NCBI GenBank assembly: GCA_963921825.1
Contig: OY997591.1
Span: 23,059,515-23,123,514, forward strand
From: Erodium maritimum
Lineage: Eukaryota; Streptophyta; Magnoliopsida; Geraniales; Geraniaceae
Direction: 5' to 3'
DNA length: 64,000 nucleotides
The position numbers were made by a program, and so were the translations under genes. The notes beneath the pieces are model-generated. The model searched no databases, was not told where the DNA came from, and was given only the letters and a program-made list of their open reading frames with translations. Shown piece by piece: positions 34,755 through 46,140 of this stretch (the first letter of the stretch is position 1; every line of letters starts with the position of its first letter).

Positions 34755-36361
34755 TGTCACACCCCAAATCCGGTTTTGACCGGACTCGAGACGTGAGCTT
34801 TAAATGATAAATAATAAAAGACGATTTGAAAGAAAGAAGTTCCAACGATAACAATCCGATAAAAAATGAGTCAACAGCTCATAAATCCAGTAATAAAACA
34901 TTAGTTCAAAAAAAATAACTGCACGTCTCTCGACAACACTAGACAAGATCCTCGTTGGCTCCCAAGCGCCCAGATCCCGCTCAAAACCTGTAAAAAAACA
35001 AGGTAAAGGGGTGAGCTTTCGCTCAGTAGGAAAAGTAGTTAAGGTTATGAACATCCGTTCACCACCACGAGTAACCGTCCAATTAGGGCATACTAGCAAG
35101 GCATAACAACTAATAACGTACAAGGAAATTTACCAATCACTAAACACTCTCACGAGACCTAAACGACACTTAAACATCGCACGCAGTCAAACCTCAAGCA
35201 TACAACACACAACAGAACAAACACATGTCCAGTACAGCAGTCCCCAACATCACCGGCTATCACAACCCGTTCCACTTATATCATACCGGAACACACAGCA
35301 TCGGTCCCGACATCTTCCCGTCACTGAGAATCGAGGTAACATCCCTAACCGGCAATACATTCAGTCGAACGTCTTCCCGTCACACAGACTCGGGGTAATG
35401 ATCACGTCATCCTTGGCCTCGATACCCTACACCGGCATACTCCCTCGGTGTAGGCGTCTTACCGGACACATCTCCTCTTGGAACACACATCAAGAGAATA
35501 ACACGCATCACAAAGCCATAGTTCGACCACGGTATACCAACCGAGCAAACTCACCATAACGCATCATATCGGTCTATCACTCACCCGATCATATCACCAC
35601 CAATGGTTCACATTACATCACGCATGACACACTTGCCCAAACATAGCAACAACATGCTACACCGAGTAATTCCCTATCATGCTTCTCAATCTAGCAACTA
35701 CTAAATCACACATCATGCATCTCAAACATGGATCATGGCATCACAAATCAACATGCAACCCTAAGGGCTCGACATGGCCCACATTCATTTCTACAACACA
35801 GCAATCCGGCTCGATATGGCTCGTAAGCTATCCCTCTTTTCACTCGTTCCTCACATCCTAATCATGTCATTCTAATAGTTAAAAAATTATGCAATTGCCA
35901 CCTATATGCATACTAGTAACTTTCCACAATTAAACCGATATTCACTACTTTCCCTACCTCAAAAGCACTCTAATCCTAGCTGCAGACGACCTGGCTAGCT
36001 TCCTCCTCGTCACCTCACGATGTCCAAGGGTCTCCTACTCCGTCGAGCTCGGGCCCAAAGTCTTGGATTACAAAACAATACTCGAATCAATACCAAAATA
36101 GTTGCGTTCTTAACGAGAAACAATTAAACTAAGCCCGGAAGTCCAACATGGGATAAAACGGGAAATGGGCCAGAATGAGGCCCAATCCGGGTGGCCCACA
36201 GGCCCGAAAACCGACCCGTCCATGCAGGACACTGGCCCGGAACCCGACCCAGCCCGTGCCAAAGACCGGCCCAGAACCAGGCACCGCCCGTGCGGCACAC
36301 CGGCCCGGGACCAGGCACGGTCCGTGCTGCAGACCGACCCGGGACCAGGCACGGTCTGTGT
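34755..36361 (-). repeat. 3' LTR of D, partial
   Basis: It matches 41916 to about 43505 closely. The remaining part of the LTR (the U3 start, matching about 43505-44535) is missing, and at about 36361 the sequence passes directly into the chromodomain coding region. A deletion between U3 and the end of pol explains this. Confidence 0.88.
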
Positions 36362-37532
36362 TGGGGTACTTCGCACGAACCTCATCCTCACGCTCCCAGG
36401 TCGACTCTGCTCAGTGGTGCTTCCACTGCACCCGTACCAGTGGGATAGTCCCGCCACGCAAGGCCTGCTCTCGCCTATCCAGAATCCTGACTGGTTGCCC
36501 CTCACAAGAAACATCCTCGGCTACCTCGATGTTCGTCTACTCAACCACGTGGGAGGGGTCCGCATTGTACTTCCGCAGTTGGGAAACGTGGAAGACGTTA
36601 TGAATATTCCCGAGCTGCGGTGGTAATGCAAGGCGATAAGAAACGGCTCCAACTCTGCCCAAGACCTCAAAAGGTCCGATAAACCGTGGGGCTAACTTGC
36701 CTCCGCCGCGGTTGAACCGCAATAGGCCCTTCTTCGGGCTCACCCTCAGAAATACATGATCGCCAACAGTAAACTCAAGAGGTCGTCGTCGTCTATCTGC
36801 ATAACTCTTCCGACGACTCAGTGCGGTCCTCAATCGATCCTGAATCAGTGCGACCTTCTCGGTCGTCTCCCGGACAAGCTCCGGACCAAGTAGACTCCTG
36901 TCTTCCACCTCTGCCCAACACACGGGCGATCTGCACGGCCTACCATACAACGCCTCAAACGGTGCCATCCCAATACTGGCCTGGAAGATGTTGTTGTTGG
37001 CAAACTCCGCTAATGGTAAGTGCTCCTCCCATGACCCTCGGAAGTCCAACATACATGCTCGCAACATATCCTCTAATATCTGAATAGTGCGCTCTGACTG
37101 ACCGTCGGTCTGTGGGTGATACACTGTACTAAGCAAGACCTCGATCCCCAACGCTCTCTGCAAGCTCTCCCAAAATATGGAGGTGAATCGCGGATCTCTA
37201 TCGGACACAACCGACATCGACACTCCGTGAAGACAGATGATCTCTTGAACGTATAAACGGCTCAAAGTGTCAACTGTATCCGTTATCCTCATAGCCAAGA
37301 AGTGTGCCGACTTGGTCAGTCGGTCGACCACCACCCAAACTGCGTCGTGCCCTCTCGGCGACCTTGGCAAGCCACTCACGAAGTCCATCGTGACGTGCTT
37401 CCACTTCCACTCTGCAATCGGTAGTGGTTGTAGCAAGCCAGCGGGACGCTGATGCTCGGCCTTCACTTGCTGACAAGTAAGGCATCTCGAAACGAACTCT
37501 GCAACTGCTCTACGCATCCCGCTCCACCAGAA
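36362..37532 (-). pseudogene. D integrase and chromodomain, with in-frame stops
   Basis: It starts at MRRAVAEFVSRCLTCQQVK (zinc-binding end) and continues VTMDFVSGLPRSPRGHDAVW, VVSDRDPRFTSIFWESLQ (catalytic Asp), HPQTDGQSERTIQILEDMLR (catalytic Glu) and NIHNVFHVSQLRKYNADPSH. A TAG at 36537-36539 replaces Trp, after which GQPVRILDRREQALRGGTIP and AESTWEREDEVRAKYPN give a chromodomain with one more stop. The chromodomain places D among chromoviruses, which are thought to target heterochromatin. Confidence 0.92.
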
Positions 37533-39401
37533 CTACCGTCTGATATCTCGATACATCTTGGTGCCACCCGGGTTCACAGCAAGACGGGAGTGATGAGACT
37601 CTCTCAACACATCATCTCTACAACCACGCGGCACAAACATCCCTCCTCGGTATCGTAGACCCAGATCAGTACCCTGCTCCCAGCACTCGGTGTCAACACT
37701 ACTGATAATCCTCACCCGAATCACTGCCGTCTCGACATCCTCGTCATGAGCTTCCAGCATGCGGGCAACTAGTGTGGGCTGCACCACCAACGAACACATG
37801 GCCACGCCATCGGTGATCTCGTCGAGCTCGAGCCGGGATGTGCTCAACTCCTCCATCATATCCCACTCCCGGACTGATATCCCGGCTAGGTAGTGAGTCG
37901 ACTTCCTACTCAGAGCATCGGCGACAACGTTCGCCTTGCCCGGATGGTAGAGTAGCTCGAAGTCGTACTCCTCAAGTAGCTCCATTCACCCCCTCTGGCG
38001 CATGTTCAATTCGCGCTGGGAGAAGATGTACTTGAGACTCTTGTGATCCGAAATCACCCGGAATCGCTCTTCATACAAGTAGTGTCGCCAGCTTTTCAGC
38101 GCAAAGACAACTGCTGCCAACTCTAGATCGTGGGTCGGGTAGTTGCGCTCATGTGTCTTCAACTGTCTGGAGCCATATGCAACTACCTTCCCGGACTGCA
38201 TCAACACGCACCTCACTCCCTCACCGGACGCATCACAATACACATCATACCCGACCCCGCGCTCCGACACTATCAACACGAGCGCGGTGGTCAAACAAGC
38301 CTTCAGCCCGGAAAAGGAGCGCTTACACTCATCAGTCAACATGAACTCGGCTCCCTTGTGTGTCAGGGCAGTCATCGGTGCGACCAGACGTGAGAAGGCC
38401 TGGACGAACCGTCTATAGTACCCTGCCAAGCGCAGGAAGATGCGGATCTCGAAGACACCCTTGGGTCGTGCCCACTTCGAGACCGCGTCGATCTTCGCCG
38501 GATCGACGAGTATTCCCTCTCGGGACACTACATGCCCGAGGAACTTCACCTCGGTGAGCCAGAAATCACACTTCTCCAAGTTGCCGTACAACTGGTGAGT
38601 GCGTAACAACGTCAACATTGTCCTCAGATGCTCCTCGTGCGCCTCCTCACTCGGCGAATAAATCAGAATATCATCCACGAACACCACGACAAACTGGTCC
38701 AAGTAGGGTCGGAAGATACCGTTCATCAAGTCCATGAACGTTGCAGGTGCGTTCGTCAACCCTAACGGCATCACCAAGAACTCGTAGTGCCCATACCGAG
38801 TCCGAAATGCGGTCTTCTCCACGTCCTCCTCCCGAACCCTCAACTGATAATACCCGGATCGAAGATCAATCTTCGAGAAGCACTTCGCTCCTCTCAGTTG
38901 ATCGAACAGATCATCGATCCTCGGCATCGGATAACGGTTCTTCACCGTGACCCGGTTCAACTTCCGGTAATTGATGCACATCCTTAACGCTCCACCCTTC
39001 TTCTTCACGAAGAGGGCGGGTGCTCCCCACGGCAAAGCACTCGGTCGGATAAATCCCTTCTCTCGAAGCTCCTCGAGTTGTCGCTTCAGCTCGACCAACT
39101 CAGCTGGTGCAAACCGATACGTGGCCATGGATATCGGTGCCGTACCCGGTATAAAGTCGATCCTGAACTCCACCTCGCGCGCCGGCGGTAATCCTGACAG
39201 CTCCTCCGGAAAGACCTCTGAGAACTCACATACCACTCTCGGCAGCTCTCTACTCTGCACGGTCTCCGTCTCATCTCCCACGGTCAATGCAGACAAGAGA
39301 ACTCCGCTTCTACTGCCCAAGACACAAGTGACGATCGTGTCGCCTGATACTACAGTCACATGCCGACGATAACAGTCGATTGACGCCCGGTACCTCGTCA
39401 A
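37533..39401 (-). pseudogene. D reverse transcriptase and RNase H, one frame with stops
   Basis: Conserved steps in order: [68 protein letters not shown] (intact Asp pair), [20 protein letters not shown], then RNase [17 protein letters not shown] and [21 protein letters not shown] at 37986-37988 replaces Trp in RQRRWMELL, and TAG at 37533-37535 replaces Gln. Apart from these the frame is open, and the catalytic residues are present. Confidence 0.93.
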
Positions 39402-39880
39402 CTAGTCCATCCCCAAGATCACGTCAAAAGCCGGCATGTTCAACACAAGCAAATCATCATAAAAAGGGAAATCAGCCACCCGAATCTCACATGCACGAAA
39501 AACGATACTCAAAACTACCTCTCCCGTAACAAGGGTGTCTTGACATAAAAGTTGACTCAACGACTCTACCCTCAACCCCAACATACTAGCGAAAGAAGAA
39601 GAGATGAAAGAATGAGATGCTCCGGTATCAAACAAGAAAGACGCCTATGAATTATAAAGCAAGCACGTACCCTGAGTAGCCTCATGGACGGAGTGACGTC
39701 CCTCAACTCGAGAGTCGGTGACAGCATACACCCGGCCCTACTGTGCTTGGGGTCCGCCTCTCGGAGGTGGTGGAAGTGCCACATGCTGCGCAACTCTCTA
39801 CCTCGGCGCTGGCGCGCTCGCTGCCTGCCGCGGTGCTCTGTGCGCCAGTGTCTGACCCTGTTGGAACTGCGGTGACTACC
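39402..39880 (-). pseudogene. D protease region
   Basis: Reads VYAVTDSRVEGRHSVHEATQ, then FLFDTGASHSFISSSFASM with the DTGA active site, and PAFDVILGMD followed by TAG (39402-39404) where Trp is expected. Another TAG at 39645-39647 stands where Gln is likely. It is in the same frame as the reverse transcriptase downstream. Confidence 0.9.
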
Positions 39881-41042
39881 CAGTCTGCGACTGCTATGGT
39901 CGCGGGACCGACACCTCCAAAAACTGATCGGGGCACCTGGCAGCGAAGTGTCCTGGCCGACCACAGCGGTGACACAGCGGTGGCCCGGCACTCGGCCTCT
40001 CCAGAGGTCTACCCGTCGGACGGTCTACTGGTTCGTTGCTCCTCGGACAGTTTCGAGCCATATGACCCGGTTGCCCGCATCGGTGCACGTGCGCCCTGAC
40101 AAGGTAGGTCCAACAGAAGCCACTAACCCGACCTGTCGTGGTCCTCTCAACTGTGTCTGAGACTGAAACGATCCCGAGGTCCTCTGCCTCCTCGGATCTC
40201 GAGACTCAGATGGCCTCAGGAAGCTGCTCGGCCTCGGCCTGACCTCCCGAACTCTGGCTGCCTCACGGAAGCGTCGCTCCATGGCCAACGCCTGATCCAC
40301 CAGGTCAGAGTATACCTGGGTCCTCAAAACAGCGACCCGATCCGCAATCGAAGGGCGAAGCCCTCCCTCAAATCGGCGGCAGCGGTGAGTCTCAGTCTGT
40401 ACCATCTCCTGAGTAAATCGAGACAAGGAGGTGAACCTCGCCTCGTACTCGGACACTATCAGTCCCTCCTGACGCAGCTCCAGGAACTACTGGTGTCTGT
40501 CATCCAGTATCGACTGTGGAAAGTACTACTCAAGGAATCGATGTCCGAACAATGCAAAGTCATCTCCCACCCGCGCCTGCTCGCGCTGCCACCAGTGGTA
40601 GGCCTCTCCCTCCAGATGGAATGCTATGAACGATACTCTCAGGCTACCACTCAGTATCCCTGACGTGTCTAGGTTGCGGGTGATCCGCCCCAGCCACCTC
40701 TCGGTTGCCTCGGGGTCTGGCTCCCCGGAAAACACAGGTGTGCCCTAACTATGGAAGTCTTGCAGCGCTTGAGCTGTGTAACTGTCGACCTGACTAGGTC
40801 TCTCTGCGTTGGTTGTAGTGGCAGCAGGCACAGCCTCCGGTGTCGAGGCTGTAGCCTCTCTCCGGGCAAAGGCTGCTACCAAGCCCTGAACAGTGCGAGT
40901 CATCTCCTCTAGAGTTGCCGCCTGGGTAGTCTCAACCCTCTCGTGCCCCTCAGCGGGTGCACCTTGGGCACTAGTCGCCCCTACCGACTCAGCGGTCGAT
41001 GGCTGTCCTCAGCCTCTAGCGGGCCGTCTCCTCGTGCCTCAT
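39881..41042 (-). pseudogene. D gag with two zinc knuckles, broken
   Basis: It starts at ATG 41042-41040. The capsid core is seen at 40735-40526 (EATERWLGRITRNLDTSG, GEAYHWWQREQARVG), followed by YEARFTSLSRF and RRFEGGLRPSIADRV. Two CCHC knuckles follow, MHRCGQPGHMARNCP and CHRCGRPGHFAARCP (40088-39900). Several stops occur, and one frameshift lies near 40090-40150, just before the first knuckle. Confidence 0.88.
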
Positions 41043-41891
41043 GGTACGTAAGTCAGTGCCATGTCGTATATCCGCAGCACGGATAACGCACATGTTCAGT
41101 TTCTTAACTTGTAAAGAATGGTGCGCTTAAAATAACTAACGTCACACACAGTCCACCACAATAGTTCTCATACTAATATTATACTCAGTAGTATAGTCAC
41201 ACAATTTCACACAACAAAGAGCTCCGCACACTAGTGCGTTGCATAGATCACACACTCAATCAGCGAAGTTACACACAGTCACACACTCAACAATACATCC
41301 ACCACACAACAATTACACATTAAGCAAACATCAACTTAGATTCAAATTCTTAACACGTCCTCTTTCTAACATAACATTCATGTTGACATCGCGTCATTAC
41401 AACCCGGTTCATACGCCCTCGAATTACGTTGTAACCACTTAACATCCCCCCATTCACTTCCGGCTACAGTGGCCCCTATAGCCGAATCGTGATGGTACAT
41501 ACACTTCAGTTTCTGAAAATAATCCGGCATGACCCGTTCGTAAATTACACTAACCATCCGCTTATGGAGGAAAACCAATCATAACCTGCACACAACACTC
41601 AATTACAATTTCAGCACACAACAAGTCATATCAACTATACACCTCGGGTACAGGTAATTACACCATTACCACCCGGCCACTTCCACACTCGGAAAACAGT
41701 TAATTCAACCAATGACATCAACCACAACTACACGGTACCTAGACCGGACATTTCACCAACCCGAGACTCTCTCCGTCTCGCTTCCACGCGTAGGACGTCT
41801 CTGACTTGCGTAAACGACACACGGGAACTTAACGACCCAACTCTAACCACCTAATTGACGTACAATCCGAGGTTTTTGAAAACAATTTCAA
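41043..41891 (-). other. Untranslated leader of D
   Basis: About 850 bp between primer site and gag, the usual arrangement in Tekay-type elements. No long frame and no repeats of note were seen. Confidence 0.7.
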
Positions 41892-41912
41892 TGAAACCAG
41901 GCTCTGATACCA
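41892..41912 (-). other. Primer binding site of D
   Basis: On the minus strand TGGTATCAGAGCCTGGTTTC lies three bases after the LTR end. It matches the initiator-Met tRNA complement nearly perfectly. Confidence 0.92.
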
Positions 41913-41915
41913 AAT

Positions 41916-44535
41916 TGTCACGCCCCAAATCCGATTTTGACCGGACTCGAGACGTGAGCTTTAAATGATAAATAATAAAAGACGGTTTGAAAGAAAGAAG
42001 TTCCAACGATAATAATCCGATAAAAAAATGAGTCAATAGCTCATAAATCCAGTAATAAAACATTAGTTCAAAAAAAAAATAACTGCACGTCTCTAGACGA
42101 CACTAGACAAGACCCTCGTTGGCTCCCAAGCGCGGAGAATCTCGCTAGCACAGATCCCGCTCAAAACCTGTAAAACAACAAGGTAAAGGGGTGAGCTTCC
42201 GCTCAATAAGAAAAGTAGTTAAGGTTATGAACATCCGTTCACCACCACGAGTAACCGTCCAATTAGGGCATACTAGCAAGGCATAACAACTAATAACGTC
42301 CAAGGAAATTTACCAATCACTAAACACTCTCACGAGACCTAAATGACACTTAAACATCGCACGCAGTCAAACCTCAAGCATACAACACACATCAGAACAA
42401 ACACATGTCCAGTACAACAGTCCCCAACATCACCGGCTATCACAGCCCGTTCCACTTATATCGTACCGGAACACACAACATCGGTCCTGACATCTTCCCG
42501 TCACTAAGACTTGGGGTAACATCCCTGACCGGAAATACATTCAGTCAGACGTCTTCCCGTCACACATACTCGGGGTAATGATCACGCCATCCTTGGCCTC
42601 GATACCCTACACCGGCATACTCCCTCGGTGTAGGCGTCATACCGGACACACCTCCTCTTGGAACACACATCAAGAGAGTAACACACATCACAAAGCCATA
42701 GTTCGACCACGGTATACCAACCGAGCCAACTCACCATAACGCATCACATCGGTCTATCACTCACCCGATCATATCACCACCAATGGTTCACATTACATCA
42801 CGCATGACACACTTGCCCAAACATAGCAACAACATGCTACACCGAGTAATTCCCTATCATGCTTCTCAATCTAGCAACTGCTAAATCACACATCATGCAT
42901 CTCAAACATGGATCATGGCATCACAAATCAACACGCAACCCTAAGGGCTCGACATGACTCACATGCATTTCTACAACACAGCAATCCCAAACTTACGGCT
43001 CAACATGGCTCGTAAGCTATCTCTCATTTCACTCGTTCCTCACATCCTAATCATGTCATTCTAATAGTTAAAAGATTATGCAATTGCACCCTATATGCAT
43101 ACTAGTAACTTTCCACAATTAAACCGATATTCACTACTTTCCCTACCTCAAAAGCACTCCAATCCTAGCTGCGGACGACCTGGCTAGCTTCTTCCTTGTC
43201 ACCTCACGATGTACAAGGGTCTCCTCCTCCATCGAGCTCGGGCCTAAAGTCTTGGATTACAAAACAATACTCGAATCAATACGAAAATAGTTGTGTTCTT
43301 AACGAGATACAATTAAACTAAGCCAGAAGTCCAACATGAGCTAAAACGGGAAATGGGCCGGAATGAGGCCCAATCTGGGTGGCCCACAGGCTCGAAAACC
43401 GACCCGGCCCATGCAGCACACCGGCCCGTGCCACAGACTGGCCCGGAATCAGGCACGACCCGTGCGGCATAACGGCCCGGGACCAGGCACGGTCTGTGCT
43501 GCAGACCGGCCCGGGACCAGGCACGGTCTGTGCCGGACCCTGGCCCAGTCCGTGCGGCAATCCGTGCCGGAACCTGGCCCGTTCCGTGCGGCGTTCCGTG
43601 CCGGAACCAAGCCCTTTCTGTGCCTCATTACGTATCAGATCTGGGCAAACTCTCTTGTTCTTCCCCAACTTCGTTTTCTACGAAAATCCACATCAAAACT
43701 CCATTGATGAATCATCAAAACTCCAAAACAGAACCCAAAGCTTCAGTAGATCAATACCCTCAAAGGGGTTTCATCAAAGCTACTCAAATCCAAATAAAAC
43801 CAATCATCTAACACTCATTTTCCTCCAAAAACCAACATCCAACACCCAAATCAAAAACCCAACCATTGTTCTTCATTTTTCCTCAAAACCCATGAATCAA
43901 ATTCAACCAAAACGAAAAAGGGTTTGAGATTTACCTTGAGAATGGAGAATAGATGAAGAAACAAGTGCAAATGGAGGGATTTGGGTAGAAAATGGGTTCA
44001 AGACACCCTTTTCCCTCATTTCTTCTTCTTCAAGCTTCCAAAACTCCTTTTCTTCTTCCTCTCTCACTCAAATTCGGCCACCAATATAATAATGGCTGAA
44101 ATGCCTCAAAGGTGAGTCATATACCCTAAAGGGAAGTTCCCAAAATACCCTCATGTCCAAATGTCTCTCATGCCCACCTTGTAAGGGTAAAAGGGTCATT
44201 CTAACCCTCTTTCTTCTCCCCAAGCCAACATGGACAAGTGTCCATGTGGGGACCATTTCTAATCAAAGTAGAATTCAGCACTTCTAATTAATTAGCTTTA
44301 GTCCTTAATTAACCGATGTTTGACCCGAAATTGACCGACAGTTGACTTTTTTCACAAATATAGTCATTTGAAAGGAAACGGCTCAATTAAGCTAACAGTA
44401 ACGATGGCTAAGCTTTTTGGGCCCCGGAAAGGTCCCGAATGACTCCCGGAGTCATCGGTTGACTTTTTTGGTAAAAAGTCAACTTTCGCCAAAAACCTCT
44501 GGTTCGTCCGGGATCGACCGGGGACGGTTCTTACA
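41916..44535 (-). repeat. 5' LTR of D, complete
   Basis: TGTAAGAACCG at 44535 to GGGGCGTGACA at 41916, 2.6 kb. It contains the shared block AAAAAGCTTAGCC...GAGCCGTTTCC (44374-44435) and a GC-rich set of CGGCCCGGGACCAGGCACGG units (43380-43620). The gene-like open frames here are LTR sequence. Confidence 0.93.
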
Positions 44536-44540
44536 GCGGG

Positions 44541-45078
44541 TATACCCAAATTTCCATAGACCCTAAAGACCAAGAGAAAACTACTTTTACTCGTCCCTAT
44601 GATATTGCATATAGGAGAATGTCATTTGGTTTATGTAATGCTCCCGCTACTTTTCAACGATGCATGCTTGCAATATTTCATGACATGGTAGGCACATATC
44701 TAGAAGTATTCATGGATGACTTTTCTTTGTTTGGTTCCTCATTTGATAATTGCCTAAGTAATTTGGATGCTGTATTAACAAGGTGTGAGGAATCAAATCT
44801 GGTGCTTAATTGGGAAAAATGTCACTTCATGGTTACACAGGGAATAGTCTTAGGACATAAGATTTTCTCAAAAGGGATTGAGGTAGACACAGCTAAGGTG
44901 GATGTAATTGGGAAATTACCTCCGCCTGATTTAGTAAAAAGAGTTGGAAGCTTTTTAGGACATGCAAGTTTTTATCATATATTCATAAAAGGATTTTCAG
45001 AACCGTTTAAACCATTAAGTAACTTGCTTGTTAAGGATGTTCCTTTTGTATTTGATGATTCCTTGTCTAACTGCTTTT
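44541..45078 (+). pseudogene. Athila-like reverse transcriptase, second part
   Basis: It continues directly from 34754 once D and one copy of GCGGG are removed: YTQISIDPKDQEKTTFT, YRRMSFGLCNAPATFQRCML, then EVFMDDFSLFGSSFDNCL with an intact Asp pair, and LNWEKCHFMV. A frameshift near 45075 separates it from the RNase H part. Confidence 0.9.
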
Positions 45079-45740
45079 AAAACTCTTAAAGAAAAGTTGG
45101 TGAATGCACCGGTGATGGTAAGCCCCGATTGGTCTTTACCTTTCGAACTCATGTGTGATCCTAGTGATCTAGCCATTGAGGGTGTCCTAGGACAGAGAAA
45201 AGACAAGGTATTCCATACAATTTACTATGCTAGTAGAGTACTCAATGCTGCTCAGGTAAATTACGCTACAACTGAAAAAGAATTACTTGCGGTAGTATTT
45301 GCATGTGAAAAATTCCACTCTTATTTAGTCTTGTCTAAAGTAATCGTATATACTGATCATGTTGCCCCGAAATATTTGTTAGATAAAAAGGATGCCAAGC
45401 CTCGATTACTGCGATGGATTCTTTTGTTACATGAATTTGATCTTGAAATTAAAGCCCCATGGTTTGCACATTTTGCAAATTATTTGGTTTCCGAGGTAGT
45501 ACCCGGAGATCTAACATCCCACCAGAAAAAGAAATTTATGCATGATGCAAAAGATTATATATGGGATGATCCTCTTTTGTTTAAGGTTTGTGCAGATCAA
45601 ATGATAAGGAGGTGTGTACCCGACTCTGCAATCCAAGAGATCCTCTTTCACTGACACGAGGGAGAAGTAGGAGGACACTTTGGCCCTACTAGAACATCTC
45701 GTAAGTTGCTTCAGTCAGGTTTCTATTGGCCCACATTCTT
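45028..45740 (+). pseudogene. Athila-like RNase H and truncated integrase start
   Basis: RNase H motifs: LPFELMCDPSDLAIEGVLGQ, TTEKELLAVVFACEKFHSYL, VIVYTDHVAPKYLLDKKDAK. The integrase start follows after a stop at 45652: EGEVGGHFGPTRTSRKLLQS and GFYWPTFF, then the sequence changes to the outer element within the shared bases CATTCTTTCAG (about 45732-45745). Confidence 0.88.
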
Positions 45741-46140
45741 TCAGTCTGTCCATCTGTCTGAGGGTGGTAAGCAGTTGACATATGGAGCTTGACATCTAAT
45801 TTCTTGAACAACTCCTTCCAAAAATTGTTGAGAAACAGATGGTCTCTATCTGAAACAATTGAGGATGGGAGGCCATACAACTTGAATATATTGTCAAAAA
45901 AACACTTGAGTCACTTGTGTTGCAGAATAAAGGATGAGAAAGGGGTATAAAATGACTATATGTGCTGAATCTATCTACCACAACCAATATAGCATCCTTT
46001 GCTCCTGAGCTTGGTAACCTTTCAATAAAGTCCATGGATATGTCAGTCCAGGGCTTTGATGGAAGAGGAGGAGGGTTTAAGAGACCAACATAAGGTGTAT
46101 GCTCAGTTTTGCACTTCTAGCAAACATCACACTCTCTAAC
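45741..46140 (-). pseudogene. Outer element: integrase catalytic core
   Basis: Frames at 46035-45796 and 45880-45741 give [33 protein letters not shown], then [20 protein letters not shown] and HMSTAYHPQTDGQTERM. A frameshift lies between them and a TAG follows CDVC at about 46115. It is cut at the Athila-like junction. Confidence 0.88.

Larger units (their letters stand above)
34755..44535 (-). mobile_element. Tekay/Del-like Ty3/gypsy retrotransposon D, nearly complete
   Basis: The termini on the minus strand are TGTAAGAACCG at 44535 and GGTGTGACA ending at 34755, with the duplication GCGGG at 34750-34754 and 44536-44540. The 5' LTR, primer site, leader, gag, protease, reverse transcriptase, RNase H, integrase and chromodomain are present. 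The 3' LTR lacks about 1 kb at its start plus the polypurine tract. The two LTRs differ at 4 of the first 106 aligned bases, so it is the youngest layer of the tower. Pol stays in one frame, broken only by stop codons. Confidence 0.93.
30232..45740 (+). mobile_element. Athila-like Ty3/gypsy retrotransposon, 3'-truncated and split by element D
   Basis: The order is LTR (about 30232-31475), Asp-tRNA-type primer site, gag, protease, reverse transcriptase, RNase H and the first part of integrase, which ends abruptly at about 45740. The rest of integrase and the 3' LTR are absent. About thirty bases of the host integrase are missing at the same place, so one deletion probably removed the 3' end of this element together with host sequence. 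Element D (34755-44535) splits the reverse transcriptase. The left end is placed to within about 20 bp because no clear TG start was found. Confidence 0.85.

Noticed and set aside
36165-36626. Overlapping plus-strand frames of 85-153 codons
   Set aside because: They are antisense to the chromodomain and LTR of element D, and arise from GC-rich repeats.
37838-40160. Plus-strand frames of 60-133 codons over D pol and gag
   Set aside because: They are antisense to conserved reverse transcriptase, protease and zinc-knuckle motifs.
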